From NCBI RefSeq assembly GCF_003096835.1, contig NZ_QENZ01000003.1, positions 744,001-808,000 on the forward strand: a stretch of 64,000 nt of DNA, read 5' to 3'. The notes under the pieces are model-generated. The model ran no database searches and was not told the origin of the DNA. It saw nothing but the letters and a program-made list of their open reading frames with translations. The translations under genes were made by a program, and so were the position numbers. This stretch comes from Balneicella halophila (lineage in GTDB: Bacteria > Bacteroidota > Bacteroidia > Bacteroidales > Balneicellaceae). Below are positions 54,510 to 63,671 of this stretch, piece by piece (the stretch's first letter is position 1; the number at the start of each line of letters is the position of its first letter).

Positions 54510-55247
54510 ATGGGACAGAAAGTAAATCCTATTGCCCACAGACTAGGTATCATAAAAGGATGGGACTCTAATTGGTACGGAGGTGATGACTATGGTGATA
54601 AGTTGGTAGAAGACCAAAAGATTAGAAAATATCTTGATGTTCGTCTAGCAAAAGCAAGTGTTTCTAAAATTATTATAGAACGCACACTAAAACTTGTTAC
54701 TGTAACTATTCACACGGCTCGTCCCGGTATTATTATCGGTAAAGGAGGTTCTGAAGTAGACAAGTTGAAAGAAGAGTTGAAGAAGCTAACTAAAAAGGAA
54801 GTTCAAATCAACATCTTCGAGATAAAAAGACCAGAATTGGATGCACGATTAGTAGCTACTAATATTGCACGTCAAATCACCGGACGCGTATCATACCGTA
54901 GAGCAGTTAAGATGGCTATTGCCTCTGCAATGCGTATGGGAGCTGAAGGTATTAAAATCCAAATTTCAGGTCGTTTGAATGGAGCAGAAATGGCGCGTTC
55001 TGAAATGTACAAAGAAGGACGTACTCCATTACATACTTTTAGAGCAGACATCGACTATGCTTTAGCTGAAGCCCTTACGACTTATGGTCTTTTGGGAGTG
55101 AAAGTATGGATATGCAAAGGAGAAGTATATGGTAAACGTGATCTTTCGCCTAACCTCAATAGCGGTGACAAAGGTGGTAGAAAAGGTGGCAGACGTGGTG
55201 GAAGACCAGGTGCCCGTGGTGGTGAGCGTAGAGGTAGAAGAAAATAA
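54510..55247 (+). CDS. rpsC: 30S ribosomal protein uS3 with RG-rich tail
   Basis: A 245-residue mRNA-entry protein with a KH domain ([13 protein letters not shown], about residues 71-83) and a C-terminal domain (RISGRL-type phrase [14 protein letters not shown]). After about residue 212 it carries a tail of alternating Gly-Gly-Arg/Lys groups (about 33 residues), beyond the compact bacterial core. rplV is 1 bp upstream. Confidence 0.97.
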   Translation: MGQKVNPIAHRLGIIKGWDSNWYGGDDYGDKLVEDQKIRKYLDVRLAKASVSKIIIERTLKLVTVTIHTARPGIIIGKGGSEVDKLKEELKKLTKKEVQINIFEIKRPELDARLVATNIARQITGRVSYRRAVKMAIASAMRMGAEGIKIQISGRLNGAEMARSEMYKEGRTPLHTFRADIDYALAEALTTYGLLGVKVWICKGEVYGKRDLSPNLNSGDKGGRKGGRRGGRPGARGGERRGRRK

Positions 55248-55272
55248 GAATCACAGCTAAAACAGAAAGACA

Positions 55273-55704
55273 ATGTTACAGCCAAAAAGAACCAAATATA
55301 GAAGAATGCAGAAAGGCCGAATGAAGGGGAATGCCCAAAGGGGTAATCAACTTGCATTTGGAACTTTCGGAATCAAATCATTGGAGTCCAAATGGATCAC
55401 TGGACGCCAAATAGAAGCAGCCCGTGTTGCTGTTACGCGTTATATGCAGCGTCAAGGACAAATCTGGATACGTATCTTCCCTGACAAACCTATTACTAAA
55501 AAACCTGCAGAGGTTCGTATGGGTAAAGGTAAGGGATCACCAGAAGGATTTGTAGCCCCAGTTACGCCCGGCAGAATTTTATTCGAAGCCGATGGGGTAC
55601 CTTATGAAGTAGCTAAAGAAGCTTTACGTCTCGCTGCACAAAAATTACCAGTAACTACAAAGTTTGTAGTAAGACGTGATTATGTTGAAAACTCAAAAGA
55701 ATAG
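55273..55704 (+). CDS. rplP: 50S ribosomal protein uL16
   Basis: A 143-residue protein at the A-site side of the 50S. It opens [19 protein letters not shown] and has [19 protein letters not shown] and the [16 protein letters not shown] phrase. It forms a tight group with rpmC, rpsQ and rplN, with 2-7 bp between most of them. Confidence 0.97.
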   Translation: MLQPKRTKYRRMQKGRMKGNAQRGNQLAFGTFGIKSLESKWITGRQIEAARVAVTRYMQRQGQIWIRIFPDKPITKKPAEVRMGKGKGSPEGFVAPVTPGRILFEADGVPYEVAKEALRLAAQKLPVTTKFVVRRDYVENSKE

Positions 55705-55710
55705 AAAATT

Positions 55711-55908
55711 ATGAAAAATTCAGAAATTAGAGAGTTATCGACTGCCGACTTGCAAGATAGATTGTTGAACGAACAAGAGCAATTATCTAACTTGAAATTT
55801 GATCACGCTGTATCACCTCTTGAAAATCCTACGCTTATAAAGGCTACACGCAGAAATGTTGCCCGGATTAAGACAGAGTTGAACGCAAGAAAATTAGCTG
55901 AAAAATAA
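55711..55908 (+). CDS. rpmC: 50S ribosomal protein uL29
   Basis: A 65-residue tunnel-exit protein made of a helix pair: [17 protein letters not shown] and [19 protein letters not shown]. Charged and short, as expected, and 6 bp after rplP. Confidence 0.95.
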   Translation: MKNSEIRELSTADLQDRLLNEQEQLSNLKFDHAVSPLENPTLIKATRRNVARIKTELNARKLAEK

Positions 55909-55915
55909 GCAGGAG

Positions 55916-56173
55916 ATGGAAAAGAGAAATTTGAGAAAAGAACGTATAGGTGTGGTAGTAAGCAACAAAATGGATAAAACCATAGTTGTTGAAGTTCGCT
56001 GGAAAGAGAAGCACCCTATCTATGGTAAGTTTATGAGTAAAACACGAAAATTCACCGCACACGACGAAGCTGAAACATGTGGAGAAGGAGATACCGTTAA
56101 AATAATGGAAACTCGTCCACTCAGTAAGACAAAGCGTTGGAGATTCGTTGAAATAATTGAAAGAGCTAAATAA
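55916..56173 (+). CDS. rpsQ: 30S ribosomal protein uS17
   Basis: An 85-residue primary 16S-binding OB-fold protein. It has [18 protein letters not shown] and [27 protein letters not shown] (55911-55915) abuts the ATG with no spacer, too close for normal Shine-Dalgarno use. rplN follows 2 bp on. Confidence 0.97.
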   Translation: MEKRNLRKERIGVVVSNKMDKTIVVEVRWKEKHPIYGKFMSKTRKFTAHDEAETCGEGDTVKIMETRPLSKTKRWRFVEIIERAK

Positions 56174-56175
56174 TC

Positions 56176-56541
56176 ATGATACAGTCAGAAAGTAGATTAG
56201 CGGTAGCAGATAACACAGGAGCAAGAGAAGTACTTTGTATTAGAGTATTAGGCGGTACTAGAAAGCGTTATGCTTCAGTAGGTGATAAAATTGTTGTAAC
56301 AGTTAAATCAGCTATTCCTAAAAGTACAGCCAAAAAAGGTACTGTAACTAAAGCAGTTGTTGTGAGAACGAAAAAAGAAATCAGACGTAAGGATGGTTCT
56401 TATATCCGTTTTGATGATAATGCGGTAGTACTTTTAAATGCTGCTGATGAAATGAGAGGAACCCGTATTTTTGGGCCTGTACCTCGTGAACTCAGAGAAG
56501 GTTATATGAAGATTGTGTCATTAGCACCTGAAGTATTATAA
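56176..56541 (+). CDS. rplN: 50S ribosomal protein uL14
   Basis: A 121-residue bridge protein. Opens [17 protein letters not shown] and has [19 protein letters not shown] and [14 protein letters not shown], all textbook for the family. It follows rpsQ by 2 bp. Confidence 0.98.
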   Translation: MIQSESRLAVADNTGAREVLCIRVLGGTRKRYASVGDKIVVTVKSAIPKSTAKKGTVTKAVVVRTKKEIRRKDGSYIRFDDNAVVLLNAADEMRGTRIFGPVPRELREGYMKIVSLAPEVL

Positions 56542-56565
56542 ACAATAATAAAGAAAGGAAGAACA

Positions 56566-56895
56566 ATGACTAAATTACATATAAAGAAAGGTGACCAAGT
56601 GGTAGTTATCGCTGGTAACCATAAAGGAGAAAAAGGGGAAGTGTTAAAAGTAATCGTTGACCAACAACGTGCTATCGTTGATGGTGTTAACATTATTTCA
56701 AAACACACTAAACCCAATGCAGAAAACCCTCAAGGAGGAATAGTTAAGCAAGAAGCACCTATTCACATATCGAACTTAATGTTGATAGATCCTAAGTCTG
56801 GTGAAGGAACACGTGTAGGACGTAAAGAAGTAGAGACTGATGGAAAGAAACATTTAGTAAGATTTGCTAAAAAATCAGGGGAGGAAATTAAGTAA
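56566..56895 (+). CDS. rplX: 50S ribosomal protein uL24
   Basis: A 109-residue early assembly protein with the KOW motif ([20 protein letters not shown]). AGAAAGGA (56552-56559), complementary to the 16S tail, lies 6 nt before the ATG. The stop overlaps rplE by one base (TAATG). Confidence 0.97.
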   Translation: MTKLHIKKGDQVVVIAGNHKGEKGEVLKVIVDQQRAIVDGVNIISKHTKPNAENPQGGIVKQEAPIHISNLMLIDPKSGEGTRVGRKEVETDGKKHLVRFAKKSGEEIK

Positions 56896-57443
56896 TGGAG
56901 AAATATATACCAACACTAAGAACTAAATATAACGAGGAGGTAATTCCTGCTTTGCAAAAGGAATTCGGTTACAAAAACGTAATGGAAGTACCTCGTTTAG
57001 AGAAAATAGTAGTGAACCAAGGTATTGGTCAAGCCATTGCAGACAAGAAAGTAATGGAGTATTCTCTTAAAGAGATTACAGCTATTACCGGACAGAAAGC
57101 ACAGACGGCCTACTCTACAAAAGACGTTTCTAACTTTAAGTTGCGTAAAGGTATGCCAATTGGTACATATGTAACCTTACGTAAGAACAATATGTATGAG
57201 TTTACTGAAAAGTTAATTCATATCGTATTACCACGTATTAGAGACTTTAGAGGTATCAATAATAAACTTGATGGTAGAGGAAACTATACTTTAGGTATCA
57301 AAGAGCAAGTAATCTTCCCTGAAATTTCACTTGATGAAGTTCACAAGATTATGGGTATGAATATTACCTTCGTAACAACTGCAAAGACAGATGAAGAAGG
57401 AATAGCATTATTGAGAGAATTAGGATTACCATTTAAAAAGTAA
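56895..57443 (+). CDS. rplE: 50S ribosomal protein uL5
   Basis: A 182-residue 5S rRNA-binding protein: [15 protein letters not shown], the [13 protein letters not shown] phrase, and [22 protein letters not shown] near the end. GGAGG (56880-56884) lies 10 nt upstream of its start, inside rplX. Confidence 0.98.
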   Translation: MEKYIPTLRTKYNEEVIPALQKEFGYKNVMEVPRLEKIVVNQGIGQAIADKKVMEYSLKEITAITGQKAQTAYSTKDVSNFKLRKGMPIGTYVTLRKNNMYEFTEKLIHIVLPRIRDFRGINNKLDGRGNYTLGIKEQVIFPEISLDEVHKIMGMNITFVTTAKTDEEGIALLRELGLPFKK

Positions 57444-57452
57444 GAGAAAAAG

Positions 57453-57722
57453 ATGGCAAAAGAATCAATGAAAGCACGTGAGAAGAAGCGTGAAAAATTA
57501 GTAGCAAAGTATGCAGCAAAGCGTGCTAAGCTAAAAGCGGAAGGAGACTACGTTGGTCTTAGTCTTTTACCTAAAAACTCTTCAAGAGTACGTTTACACA
57601 ACCGTTGTAAAATTACAGGTAGACCTAAGGGATATATGAGACAATTTGGTATCAGCCGTATTCAGTTTAGAGAAATGGCTTCTCAGGGATTAATTCCTGG
57701 AGTAAAGAAAGCAAGTTGGTAA
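57453..57722 (+). CDS. rpsN: 30S ribosomal protein uS14, zinc-free long form
   Basis: An 89-residue protein of the longer C-minus type. The family phrase [24 protein letters not shown] keeps only one Cys, so the zinc-binding CxxC...CxxC of the short form is absent. Normal for many bacteria. 9 bp after rplE. Confidence 0.96.
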   Translation: MAKESMKAREKKREKLVAKYAAKRAKLKAEGDYVGLSLLPKNSSRVRLHNRCKITGRPKGYMRQFGISRIQFREMASQGLIPGVKKASW

Positions 57723-57746
57723 ACTATTAATTAAGAACAAAGACTA

Positions 57747-58142
57747 ATGACAGATCCAATTGCAGATTATTTGACCAGATTACGTAATGCTATTATGGCA
57801 GGACACAGGGTATTAGATGTCCCAGCGTCAAATATGAAAAAAGAGATGACCAAAATCTTAAAAGATAAAGGTTATATATTGAATTATAAATTTGAAGATG
57901 ACGGAGTACAAGGAAATATTAAAATAGCTTTGAAATATCATCCAAAATCAAAAGCACCTGCTATTAAGGGGCTGAAGAGAATCAGTAAACCAGGATTGAG
58001 AAAATACGTGGGTTCTGAAGATCTTCCAAGGGTTTTGAATGGTTTAGGTATTGCAATACTTTCCACTTCCCAAGGTGTTATCACAGACAAAGAGGCTCGT
58101 GATAAGAAAATCGGAGGAGAAGTGCTTTGTTATGTATATTAA
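57747..58142 (+). CDS. rpsH: 30S ribosomal protein uS8
   Basis: A 131-residue central-domain binder: [18 protein letters not shown] at the start, [15 protein letters not shown] in the middle, [18 protein letters not shown] and GGEVLCYVY at the end. In Escherichia coli S8 represses the spc operon; no operator is visible here. Confidence 0.97.
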   Translation: MTDPIADYLTRLRNAIMAGHRVLDVPASNMKKEMTKILKDKGYILNYKFEDDGVQGNIKIALKYHPKSKAPAIKGLKRISKPGLRKYVGSEDLPRVLNGLGIAILSTSQGVITDKEARDKKIGGEVLCYVY

Positions 58143-58162
58143 TCAATAGAAAGTAAAAAACA

Positions 58163-58720
58163 ATGTCAAGAATAGGAAATGCACCCATAGAGGTTCCACA
58201 AGGGGTCGATATTACTATAGATGAAACAGGAAATGAAATCATAGTAAAAGGTCCCAAAGGTGAACTGAAACAAGAATTGGGCGATGGAATTACCGTCTCT
58301 TTAGAAGATGGTATACTTACTATAAAAAGATCAACTGATCAGAAAGATCATAAATCTAAGCATGGTTTATATAGATCATTGATTAATAATATGGTAGAGG
58401 GCGTATCTAAAGGTTTTGTGTTAAAGCAAGAACTTGTAGGTGTCGGTTTTCGTGCTGTAGCCAAAGGACAGATATTAGAGATGTCTTTAGGATATTCACA
58501 CCCTATCCATATAGAGTTGGCGAAAGAAATCAAAGTGACTGCTGAAACAGAGAAGCGTGGTAACCCTATTATTACTTTAGAGAGTTGCGACAAACAACTG
58601 TTAGGACAAGTAGCTGCTAAGATTCGTTCTTTCCGTGTACCTGAACCTTACAAAGGAAAAGGTATTAAGTTTCTGGGCGAAGAACTTCGCAAAAAAGCAG
58701 GTAAGTCTGCAAGTGTTTAA
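58163..58720 (+). CDS. rplF: 50S ribosomal protein uL6
   Basis: A 185-residue protein near the GTPase centre: SRIGNAPIEVPQGV, GLYRSLINNMVEGVSKGF, and the tail VPEPYKGKGIKFLGEELR. It lies 20 bp after rpsH and 21 bp before rplR. Confidence 0.97.
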   Translation: MSRIGNAPIEVPQGVDITIDETGNEIIVKGPKGELKQELGDGITVSLEDGILTIKRSTDQKDHKSKHGLYRSLINNMVEGVSKGFVLKQELVGVGFRAVAKGQILEMSLGYSHPIHIELAKEIKVTAETEKRGNPIITLESCDKQLLGQVAAKIRSFRVPEPYKGKGIKFLGEELRKKAGKSASV

Positions 58721-58741
58721 TTTGAGAGTAACAGATATATC

Positions 58742-59098
58742 ATGGCTTTATCAAAAGAGGAAAGAAGACAAAGAATTAAATATAGAATTAGAAAAAAAGT
58801 TTCAGGGACTGCTGAGCGTCCACGATTATCCGTTTTTCGTTCTAACAAGCAGATTACTGCTCAACTAATAGATGATAGTGAAGCTAAAACTTTAGCATAT
58901 GTTTCATCATTAGATAAAGGAATTGTAGAAAAAAAAGGGACTAAAATCGAGATTGCTGAGAAAGTTGGTGCCGCTATTTCTAAGAAAGCACAAGATGCCG
59001 GTATTACCGAAGCGGTTTTCGATAGAAATGGATATTTATATCACGGACGCGTGAAAGCATTAGCAGAAGCAGTACGTAAAGCAGGACTAAAACTATAA
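58742..59098 (+). CDS. rplR: 50S ribosomal protein uL18
   Basis: A 118-residue 5S rRNA-binding protein: [19 protein letters not shown] at the start and [23 protein letters not shown] at the end (noted by [13 protein letters not shown]). 4 bp before rpsE. Confidence 0.97.
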   Translation: MALSKEERRQRIKYRIRKKVSGTAERPRLSVFRSNKQITAQLIDDSEAKTLAYVSSLDKGIVEKKGTKIEIAEKVGAAISKKAQDAGITEAVFDRNGYLYHGRVKALAEAVRKAGLKL

Positions 59099-59102
59099 AA
59101 CT

Positions 59103-59621
59103 ATGGCTAGAGAGACAAAAAGAGAAATAAGACCTACTGATGCGGAATTGAAAGACCGTTTAGTAGCTATTAATAGAGTAACGAAAGTAACTAAAGGTGG
59201 TAGAACTTTCAGTTTTTCAGCTATCGTTGTTGTAGGTGATGAGAACGGTTTAGTAGGCTGGGGCCTTGGAAAAGCCGGTGAGGTAGCTACTGCTATCGCT
59301 AAAGGTGTAGAGTCTGCAAAGAAAAACTTGATAAAAGTACCTGTACACAAAGGTACTGTACCTCATGAGCAATATGCCCGTTACGGAGGAGCAAGTGTAT
59401 TTTTGAAGCCTGCTTCACACGGTACAGGAGTGGTAGCCGGTGGTGCGATGCGTGCTGTGTTAGAGAGTGTTGGTGTAACTGATGTTTTGGCGAAGTCTAA
59501 AGGATCATCTAACCCTCACAACTTAGTAAAAGCTACAATTCAAGCATTGAGTGAAATGCGTGATGCACGTATGGTTGCTGAGCACAGAGGAGTGTCTTTA
59601 GACAAAGTGTTTAACGGATAA
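59103..59621 (+). CDS. rpsE: 30S ribosomal protein uS5
   Basis: A 172-residue decoding-fidelity protein: [19 protein letters not shown], the glycine-rich GNGxG-like [14 protein letters not shown], and the C-terminal half with [21 protein letters not shown]. 14 bp before rpmD. Confidence 0.98.
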   Translation: MARETKREIRPTDAELKDRLVAINRVTKVTKGGRTFSFSAIVVVGDENGLVGWGLGKAGEVATAIAKGVESAKKNLIKVPVHKGTVPHEQYARYGGASVFLKPASHGTGVVAGGAMRAVLESVGVTDVLAKSKGSSNPHNLVKATIQALSEMRDARMVAEHRGVSLDKVFNG

Positions 59622-59635
59622 TTTTTTAGAAAATA

Positions 59636-59818
59636 ATGGGAAAAATCAGAATAACACAAGTAAAAAGTCGAATAGGAGCTGAAAAAAGTCAAAAAGCAAC
59701 TTTAGATGCTCTAGGACTTAAGAAGATGCACTCTACAGTAGAGCACGATGCTTCGCAGCAAATATTAGGTATGGTTGTAAAAGTACAACACTTAGTAAGA
59801 GTTGAGGAAGTAAAGTAA
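59636..59818 (+). CDS. rpmD: 50S ribosomal protein uL30
   Basis: A 60-residue protein: KIRITQVKSRIGAEKSQKA and LGLKKMHSTVEH, then the MVVKVQHLVRVEE end. It has the normal bacterial length. Confidence 0.96.
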   Translation: MGKIRITQVKSRIGAEKSQKATLDALGLKKMHSTVEHDASQQILGMVVKVQHLVRVEEVK

Positions 59819-59861
59819 CACGAGAGTACTTATAGATCGAATAGAAAAAAAGACAATAACA

Positions 59862-60305
59862 ATGGAGTTACATAACTTAAAACCTGCAGAAGGCTCTGTA
59901 AAAAACAAAAAACGTATCGGACGTGGACAAGGTTCAGGTAGAGGTGGTACTTCTACACGTGGACACAAAGGAGCAAAATCTCGCTCAGGCTATTCTAAAA
60001 AGATTGGTTTCGAAGGGGGACAAATGCCGATTCAGCGTCGTTTACCAAAATTTGGTTTTAACAACCCAAGCAGAGTAGAATATAAAGTAATCAATGTTGA
60101 TGTACTGCAAGACCTTGCAGAGAAAAAGAACATCACTATGATTGACAAAGCAGTACTTCATGAAGTAGGCTTGGTGGCTAAGAAAGATTTAGTGAAAATT
60201 TTAGGAAATGGAGCCATTTCTAAAAAATTAGAAGTGAGAGCTGATAAGTTTTCAAAATCTGCAAAAGAAGCTATTGAGGCTGCAGGAGGAACTGTAGTAG
60301 AATAA
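59862..60305 (+). CDS. rplO: 50S ribosomal protein uL15
   Basis: A 147-residue assembly protein with the Gly/Arg/Lys-rich N-terminal extension KRIGRGQGSGRGGTSTRGHK and PIQRRLPKFGFNN, then an alpha/beta C-terminal domain. secY starts 17 bp after it, as in the classic spc operon. Confidence 0.97.
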   Translation: MELHNLKPAEGSVKNKKRIGRGQGSGRGGTSTRGHKGAKSRSGYSKKIGFEGGQMPIQRRLPKFGFNNPSRVEYKVINVDVLQDLAEKKNITMIDKAVLHEVGLVAKKDLVKILGNGAISKKLEVRADKFSKSAKEAIEAAGGTVVE

Positions 60306-60322
60306 AAAAGACCTAAGAAACG

Positions 60323-61654
60323 ATGAGAAAATTTATAGATACCATTAAAAATATCTGGAGTATCCCTGAACTAAGAGACCGTATTTTGATTGCATTAGCA
60401 CTCGTTATGGTTTATCGTTTGGGAGCTCATGTTGTACTCCCTGGGGTAGATGTAGATGCAATTAGTGGAGCATTACAAAAACAGTCTGATGACAATGGTT
60501 TGTTAGACCTTATTAATATGTTCTCCGGAGGTGCATTTGCCAATGCATCTATTTTTGCATTAGGAATCATGCCCTATATCACAGCTTCTATTGTGATACA
60601 ATTGATGACTATAGCTGTACCTTACTTTCAACGTTTACAGAAAGAAGGAGAGAGCGGAAGGCGTAAGATCACGCAAATTACGCGTTATTTGACCGTTTTA
60701 ATATTATTAGTTCAAGGTTCTGCCTATATCTATAATATTAATGCACAAGCGCCGAATGCTATAGCTATAGACCCAACTATGTTTAAAATATTATCAGCCA
60801 TCTGTCTTACAGCAGGCTCTATGTTTGTGATGTGGTTAGGAGAGAAAATTACAGACAGAGGTATTGGTAATGGTATATCTATAATAATTATGATTGGTAT
60901 TATTGCACGATTGCCTCAGGCAATCGTGCAAGAAATCTCTACAAAATTTGCAGGGGGCACAGGTGGTCCTATTGTATTTATCCTAGAGATGGTAGTTCTA
61001 TTCTTAATTTTCATCTTTTCTATTATGCTAATACAAGCCATTAGAAAAGTGCCTTTACAGTATGCCAAAAGACTTACTGGAAATGCTCAATTTGGTGGAG
61101 CAAGACAATACATCCCATTGAAATTGAATGCTGCAGGTGTGATGCCAATCATCTTTGCACAGGCAATTATCATGTTACCGATGTATCTATTACGTTTTAC
61201 ACAAGGAACTGAAATGCAAGAATCATGGTTGAATAGCTTCTTGCTGTCATTTACTGATATCAAAGGCTTTACCTACAACTTTGTGTTTTTCCTATTGATT
61301 GTAGCATTTACTTATTTTTATACAGCTATAACTGTAAATCCTACACAAATAGCAGAGGATTTAAAGAAGAATGGCGGTTTTGTGCCTGGAGTAAAACCAG
61401 GGAAGAATACTGCAAACCATTTAGATATGATTATGTCTAAGATCATTCTTCCAGGTGCTATTTTCTTAGGTATTATTGCAATACTTCCAGCTTTCGCTAT
61501 GATTGCCGGAGTTGATCAAGGATTTGCAATGTTCTTTGGAGGGACATCACTGCTTATCTTAGTTGGTGTAGTATTAGATACATTACAGCAAATTGAAAGC
61601 TATTTGTTAATGAGGCACTACGATGGTCTGCTGAAATCAGGTAAAACCCGATAG
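60323..61654 (+). CDS. secY: Protein translocase subunit SecY
   Basis: The 443-residue channel of the Sec translocon, with ten membrane helices. Signature phrases: FSGGAFANASIFALGIMPYITASI, read in parts as SGGAFANAS and LGIMPYITASI; GNGISIIIMIGI; and NPTQIAEDLKKNGGFVPG near the end. The cytoplasmic C5 loop and final short tail are normal. A 99-bp gap follows before infA; map is not there. Confidence 0.98.
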   Translation: MRKFIDTIKNIWSIPELRDRILIALALVMVYRLGAHVVLPGVDVDAISGALQKQSDDNGLLDLINMFSGGAFANASIFALGIMPYITASIVIQLMTIAVPYFQRLQKEGESGRRKITQITRYLTVLILLVQGSAYIYNINAQAPNAIAIDPTMFKILSAICLTAGSMFVMWLGEKITDRGIGNGISIIIMIGIIARLPQAIVQEISTKFAGGTGGPIVFILEMVVLFLIFIFSIMLIQAIRKVPLQYAKRLTGNAQFGGARQYIPLKLNAAGVMPIIFAQAIIMLPMYLLRFTQGTEMQESWLNSFLLSFTDIKGFTYNFVFFLLIVAFTYFYTAITVNPTQIAEDLKKNGGFVPGVKPGKNTANHLDMIMSKIILPGAIFLGIIAILPAFAMIAGVDQGFAMFFGGTSLLILVGVVLDTLQQIESYLLMRHYDGLLKSGKTR

Positions 61655-61753
61655 CACACTATTGTAAATGAGGAAGTTTGGATAATTTTTTGTTTCTTTG
61701 CAAAATATTTTATTAAAATAATAAGAATTTAAAAACAAGAAGTAAATAAAAGT

Positions 61754-61978
61754 ATGGCAAAACAAGCATCTATAGAACAAGATGGAACAATCATTGAAGC
61801 ACTTTCTAACGCTATGTTTCGTGTAGAGTTAGAGAATGGTCATGAAATTACTGCACACATTTCGGGTAAAATGAGAATGCACTACATTAAGATATTACCA
61901 GGAGATCGTGTAAAGGTAGAAATGTCGCCTTACGATTTATCCAAAGGAAGAATTACATTTAGATATAAAACAAAATAA
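61754..61978 (+). CDS. infA: Translation initiation factor IF-1
   Basis: A 74-residue OB-fold factor that blocks the A site in initiation. It has [29 protein letters not shown], noted here as FRVELENGH and AHISGKMRM, and [21 protein letters not shown]. It lies 3 bp before rpmJ. Confidence 0.97.
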   Translation: MAKQASIEQDGTIIEALSNAMFRVELENGHEITAHISGKMRMHYIKILPGDRVKVEMSPYDLSKGRITFRYKTK

Positions 61979-61981
61979 GAT

Positions 61982-62098
61982 ATGAAAGTAAGAGCCTCTG
62001 TGAAAAAACGCAGTGAAGAGTGTAAGATCGTAAGACGCAAAGGACGTCTTTACGTAATTAACAAAAAGAATCCACGTTTTAAGCAACGTCAAGGATAA
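61982..62098 (+). CDS. rpmJ: 50S ribosomal protein bL36, zinc-free form
   Basis: A 38-residue protein beginning [17 protein letters not shown] and ending RFKQRQG. The zinc ribbon of the C-plus form (CxxC...C...H) is reduced to a single Cys, so it is the C-minus form, expected to work without zinc. It is often missed because of its size; it sits between infA and rpsM in the standard order. Confidence 0.95.
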   Translation: MKVRASVKKRSEECKIVRRKGRLYVINKKNPRFKQRQG

Positions 62099-62142
62099 TT
62101 TAGAGACAAATAAAAGTTAAATTTATAAAATAACCAGATTTT

Positions 62143-62520
62143 ATGGCTAGAATTGCCGGTGTAGATATACCGAATGATAAGCGTGGTGAAGTAGCGCTTA
62201 CTTACATCTACGGAATAGGACGTAGTCGTGCTGCTAAGATTTTAACAGCTGCAGGAGTAGAAGTAAGTAAAAAAGTCAAAGATTGGACAGACGAGGAATC
62301 TGCAGAGATTCGTCGTGAAATCGCTGATAATTATACGATTGAAGGACAATTACGTTCTGAAGTACAATCAAATATCAAGCGATTGATGGATATAGGGTGT
62401 TATAGAGGAATACGACACCGTATAGGACTACCTGTGAGAGGACAAAAAACAAAAAACAACTCCCGTACTCGAAAAGGTAAGAAGAAAACTGTAGCAAATA
62501 AGAAAAAAGCAACCAAATAA
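62143..62520 (+). CDS. rpsM: 30S ribosomal protein uS13
   Basis: A 125-residue head protein contacting tRNA and the 50S. Opens [15 protein letters not shown] and has [31 protein letters not shown], and a Lys-rich tail. rpsK follows after 10 bp. Confidence 0.98.
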   Translation: MARIAGVDIPNDKRGEVALTYIYGIGRSRAAKILTAAGVEVSKKVKDWTDEESAEIRREIADNYTIEGQLRSEVQSNIKRLMDIGCYRGIRHRIGLPVRGQKTKNNSRTRKGKKKTVANKKKATK

Positions 62521-62530
62521 ACAGTAGGGT

Positions 62531-62920
62531 ATGGCAAAGAAAACAGTATCAGCGAAGAAAAGAAAAGTTATTGTGGAGGCTATTGGGCAAGCTCATATAC
62601 ATTCTTCATTCAATAACATTATCATATCTCTTACCAATAATAATGGACAGGTTATTTCCTGGTCATCTGCTGGTAAGATGGGCTTTAGAGGCTCAAAGAA
62701 AAATACACCTTATGCAGCACAAGTAGCAGCAGAAGATTGCTCTAAAGTGGCAAGTGACTTAGGTCTTAGAAAAGTGAAGGTATTTGTAAAAGGTCCTGGT
62801 AATGGACGTGAATCTGCAATACGTGCTATTTCCAATTCTGGAATAGACGTTACAGAAATTGTAGATGTAACACCACTACCACACAATGGTTGTCGTCCAC
62901 CTAAGAGACGTAGAGTATAA
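62531..62920 (+). CDS. rpsK: 30S ribosomal protein uS11
   Basis: A 129-residue platform protein: [36 protein letters not shown], and the [14 protein letters not shown] and PPKRRRV end. A 116-bp gap follows before rpsD. Confidence 0.98.
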   Translation: MAKKTVSAKKRKVIVEAIGQAHIHSSFNNIIISLTNNNGQVISWSSAGKMGFRGSKKNTPYAAQVAAEDCSKVASDLGLRKVKVFVKGPGNGRESAIRAISNSGIDVTEIVDVTPLPHNGCRPPKRRRV

Positions 62921-62932
62921 TTTTAAGCAGAG

Positions 62933-62950
62933 AATAATACCTGGATTATT
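62933..62950 (+). other. Small hairpin in the rpsK-rpsD gap
   Basis: AATAAT (62933-62938) and ATTATT (62945-62950) with a 6-nt loop, followed by a pyrimidine-rich TTTTTTCTATCCTCTT stretch. Weak as a terminator. It could be part of a control site before rpsD, but nothing proves it. Confidence 0.3.
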
Positions 62951-63036
62951 ATTTCATTTTTTCTATCCTCTTACCGCGGCAAAAAGTAATTCAGAAAGAA
63001 GAAAGAAATAATAACATTATAAATATAAATTAAAAA

Positions 63037-63645
63037 ATGGCTAGATATACAGGTCCAAGAACAAAGATTGCAAGAAAGTTTGGCGAGCCTATTTTCGGTC
63101 CCGATAAAGCGTTGGAGCGTAAGAATTACCCTCCAGGACAGCACGGTGCTGATGCTCGTAGAAAGAAAGTTTCTGAATACGGATTGCAATTAAAAGAAAA
63201 GCAAAAAGCAAAATATACGTATGGTGTATTAGAAAAGCAATTTGCTATCACATTTAAAAAAGCTGAACGCAGTAAGGGGATTACTGGTGAGGTCTTATTA
63301 CAATTATTAGAAAGTCGCCTAGACAACGTTGTCTATCGTTTAGGTATTGCGCCAACACGTGCAGCAGCACGTCAGTTTGTAAACCACAGACACATTGTAG
63401 TGGATGGCCAAATTTGTAATATCCCTTCACGCATTATCACACCTGGACAAATAGTAGGAGTGAGAGAGAAGTCTAAATCTCTTGAAGCAATTACGAACTC
63501 ATTAGAAACAGGACGTCACAGCCTGTATAATTGGTTCGAGTGGGATAAAGAGTCATTAAGCGGAAAAATGCTTAATGTTCCAGAAAGAGAAGATATTCCT
63601 GAGAATATCAAAGAGCAGCTCATCGTAGAACTCTACTCTAAATAA
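63037..63645 (+). CDS. rpsD: 30S ribosomal protein uS4
   Basis: A 202-residue 16S-nucleating protein: [17 protein letters not shown], then YPPGQHG, the S4 RNA-binding motif [24 protein letters not shown], read in parts as [13 protein letters not shown] and [12 protein letters not shown], and the C-terminal NWFEWD. It lies 26 bp before rpoA. Confidence 0.98.
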   Translation: MARYTGPRTKIARKFGEPIFGPDKALERKNYPPGQHGADARRKKVSEYGLQLKEKQKAKYTYGVLEKQFAITFKKAERSKGITGEVLLQLLESRLDNVVYRLGIAPTRAAARQFVNHRHIVVDGQICNIPSRIITPGQIVGVREKSKSLEAITNSLETGRHSLYNWFEWDKESLSGKMLNVPEREDIPENIKEQLIVELYSK

Positions 63646-63671
63646 TAACCTGATAATAGAAAAAGAATAAT

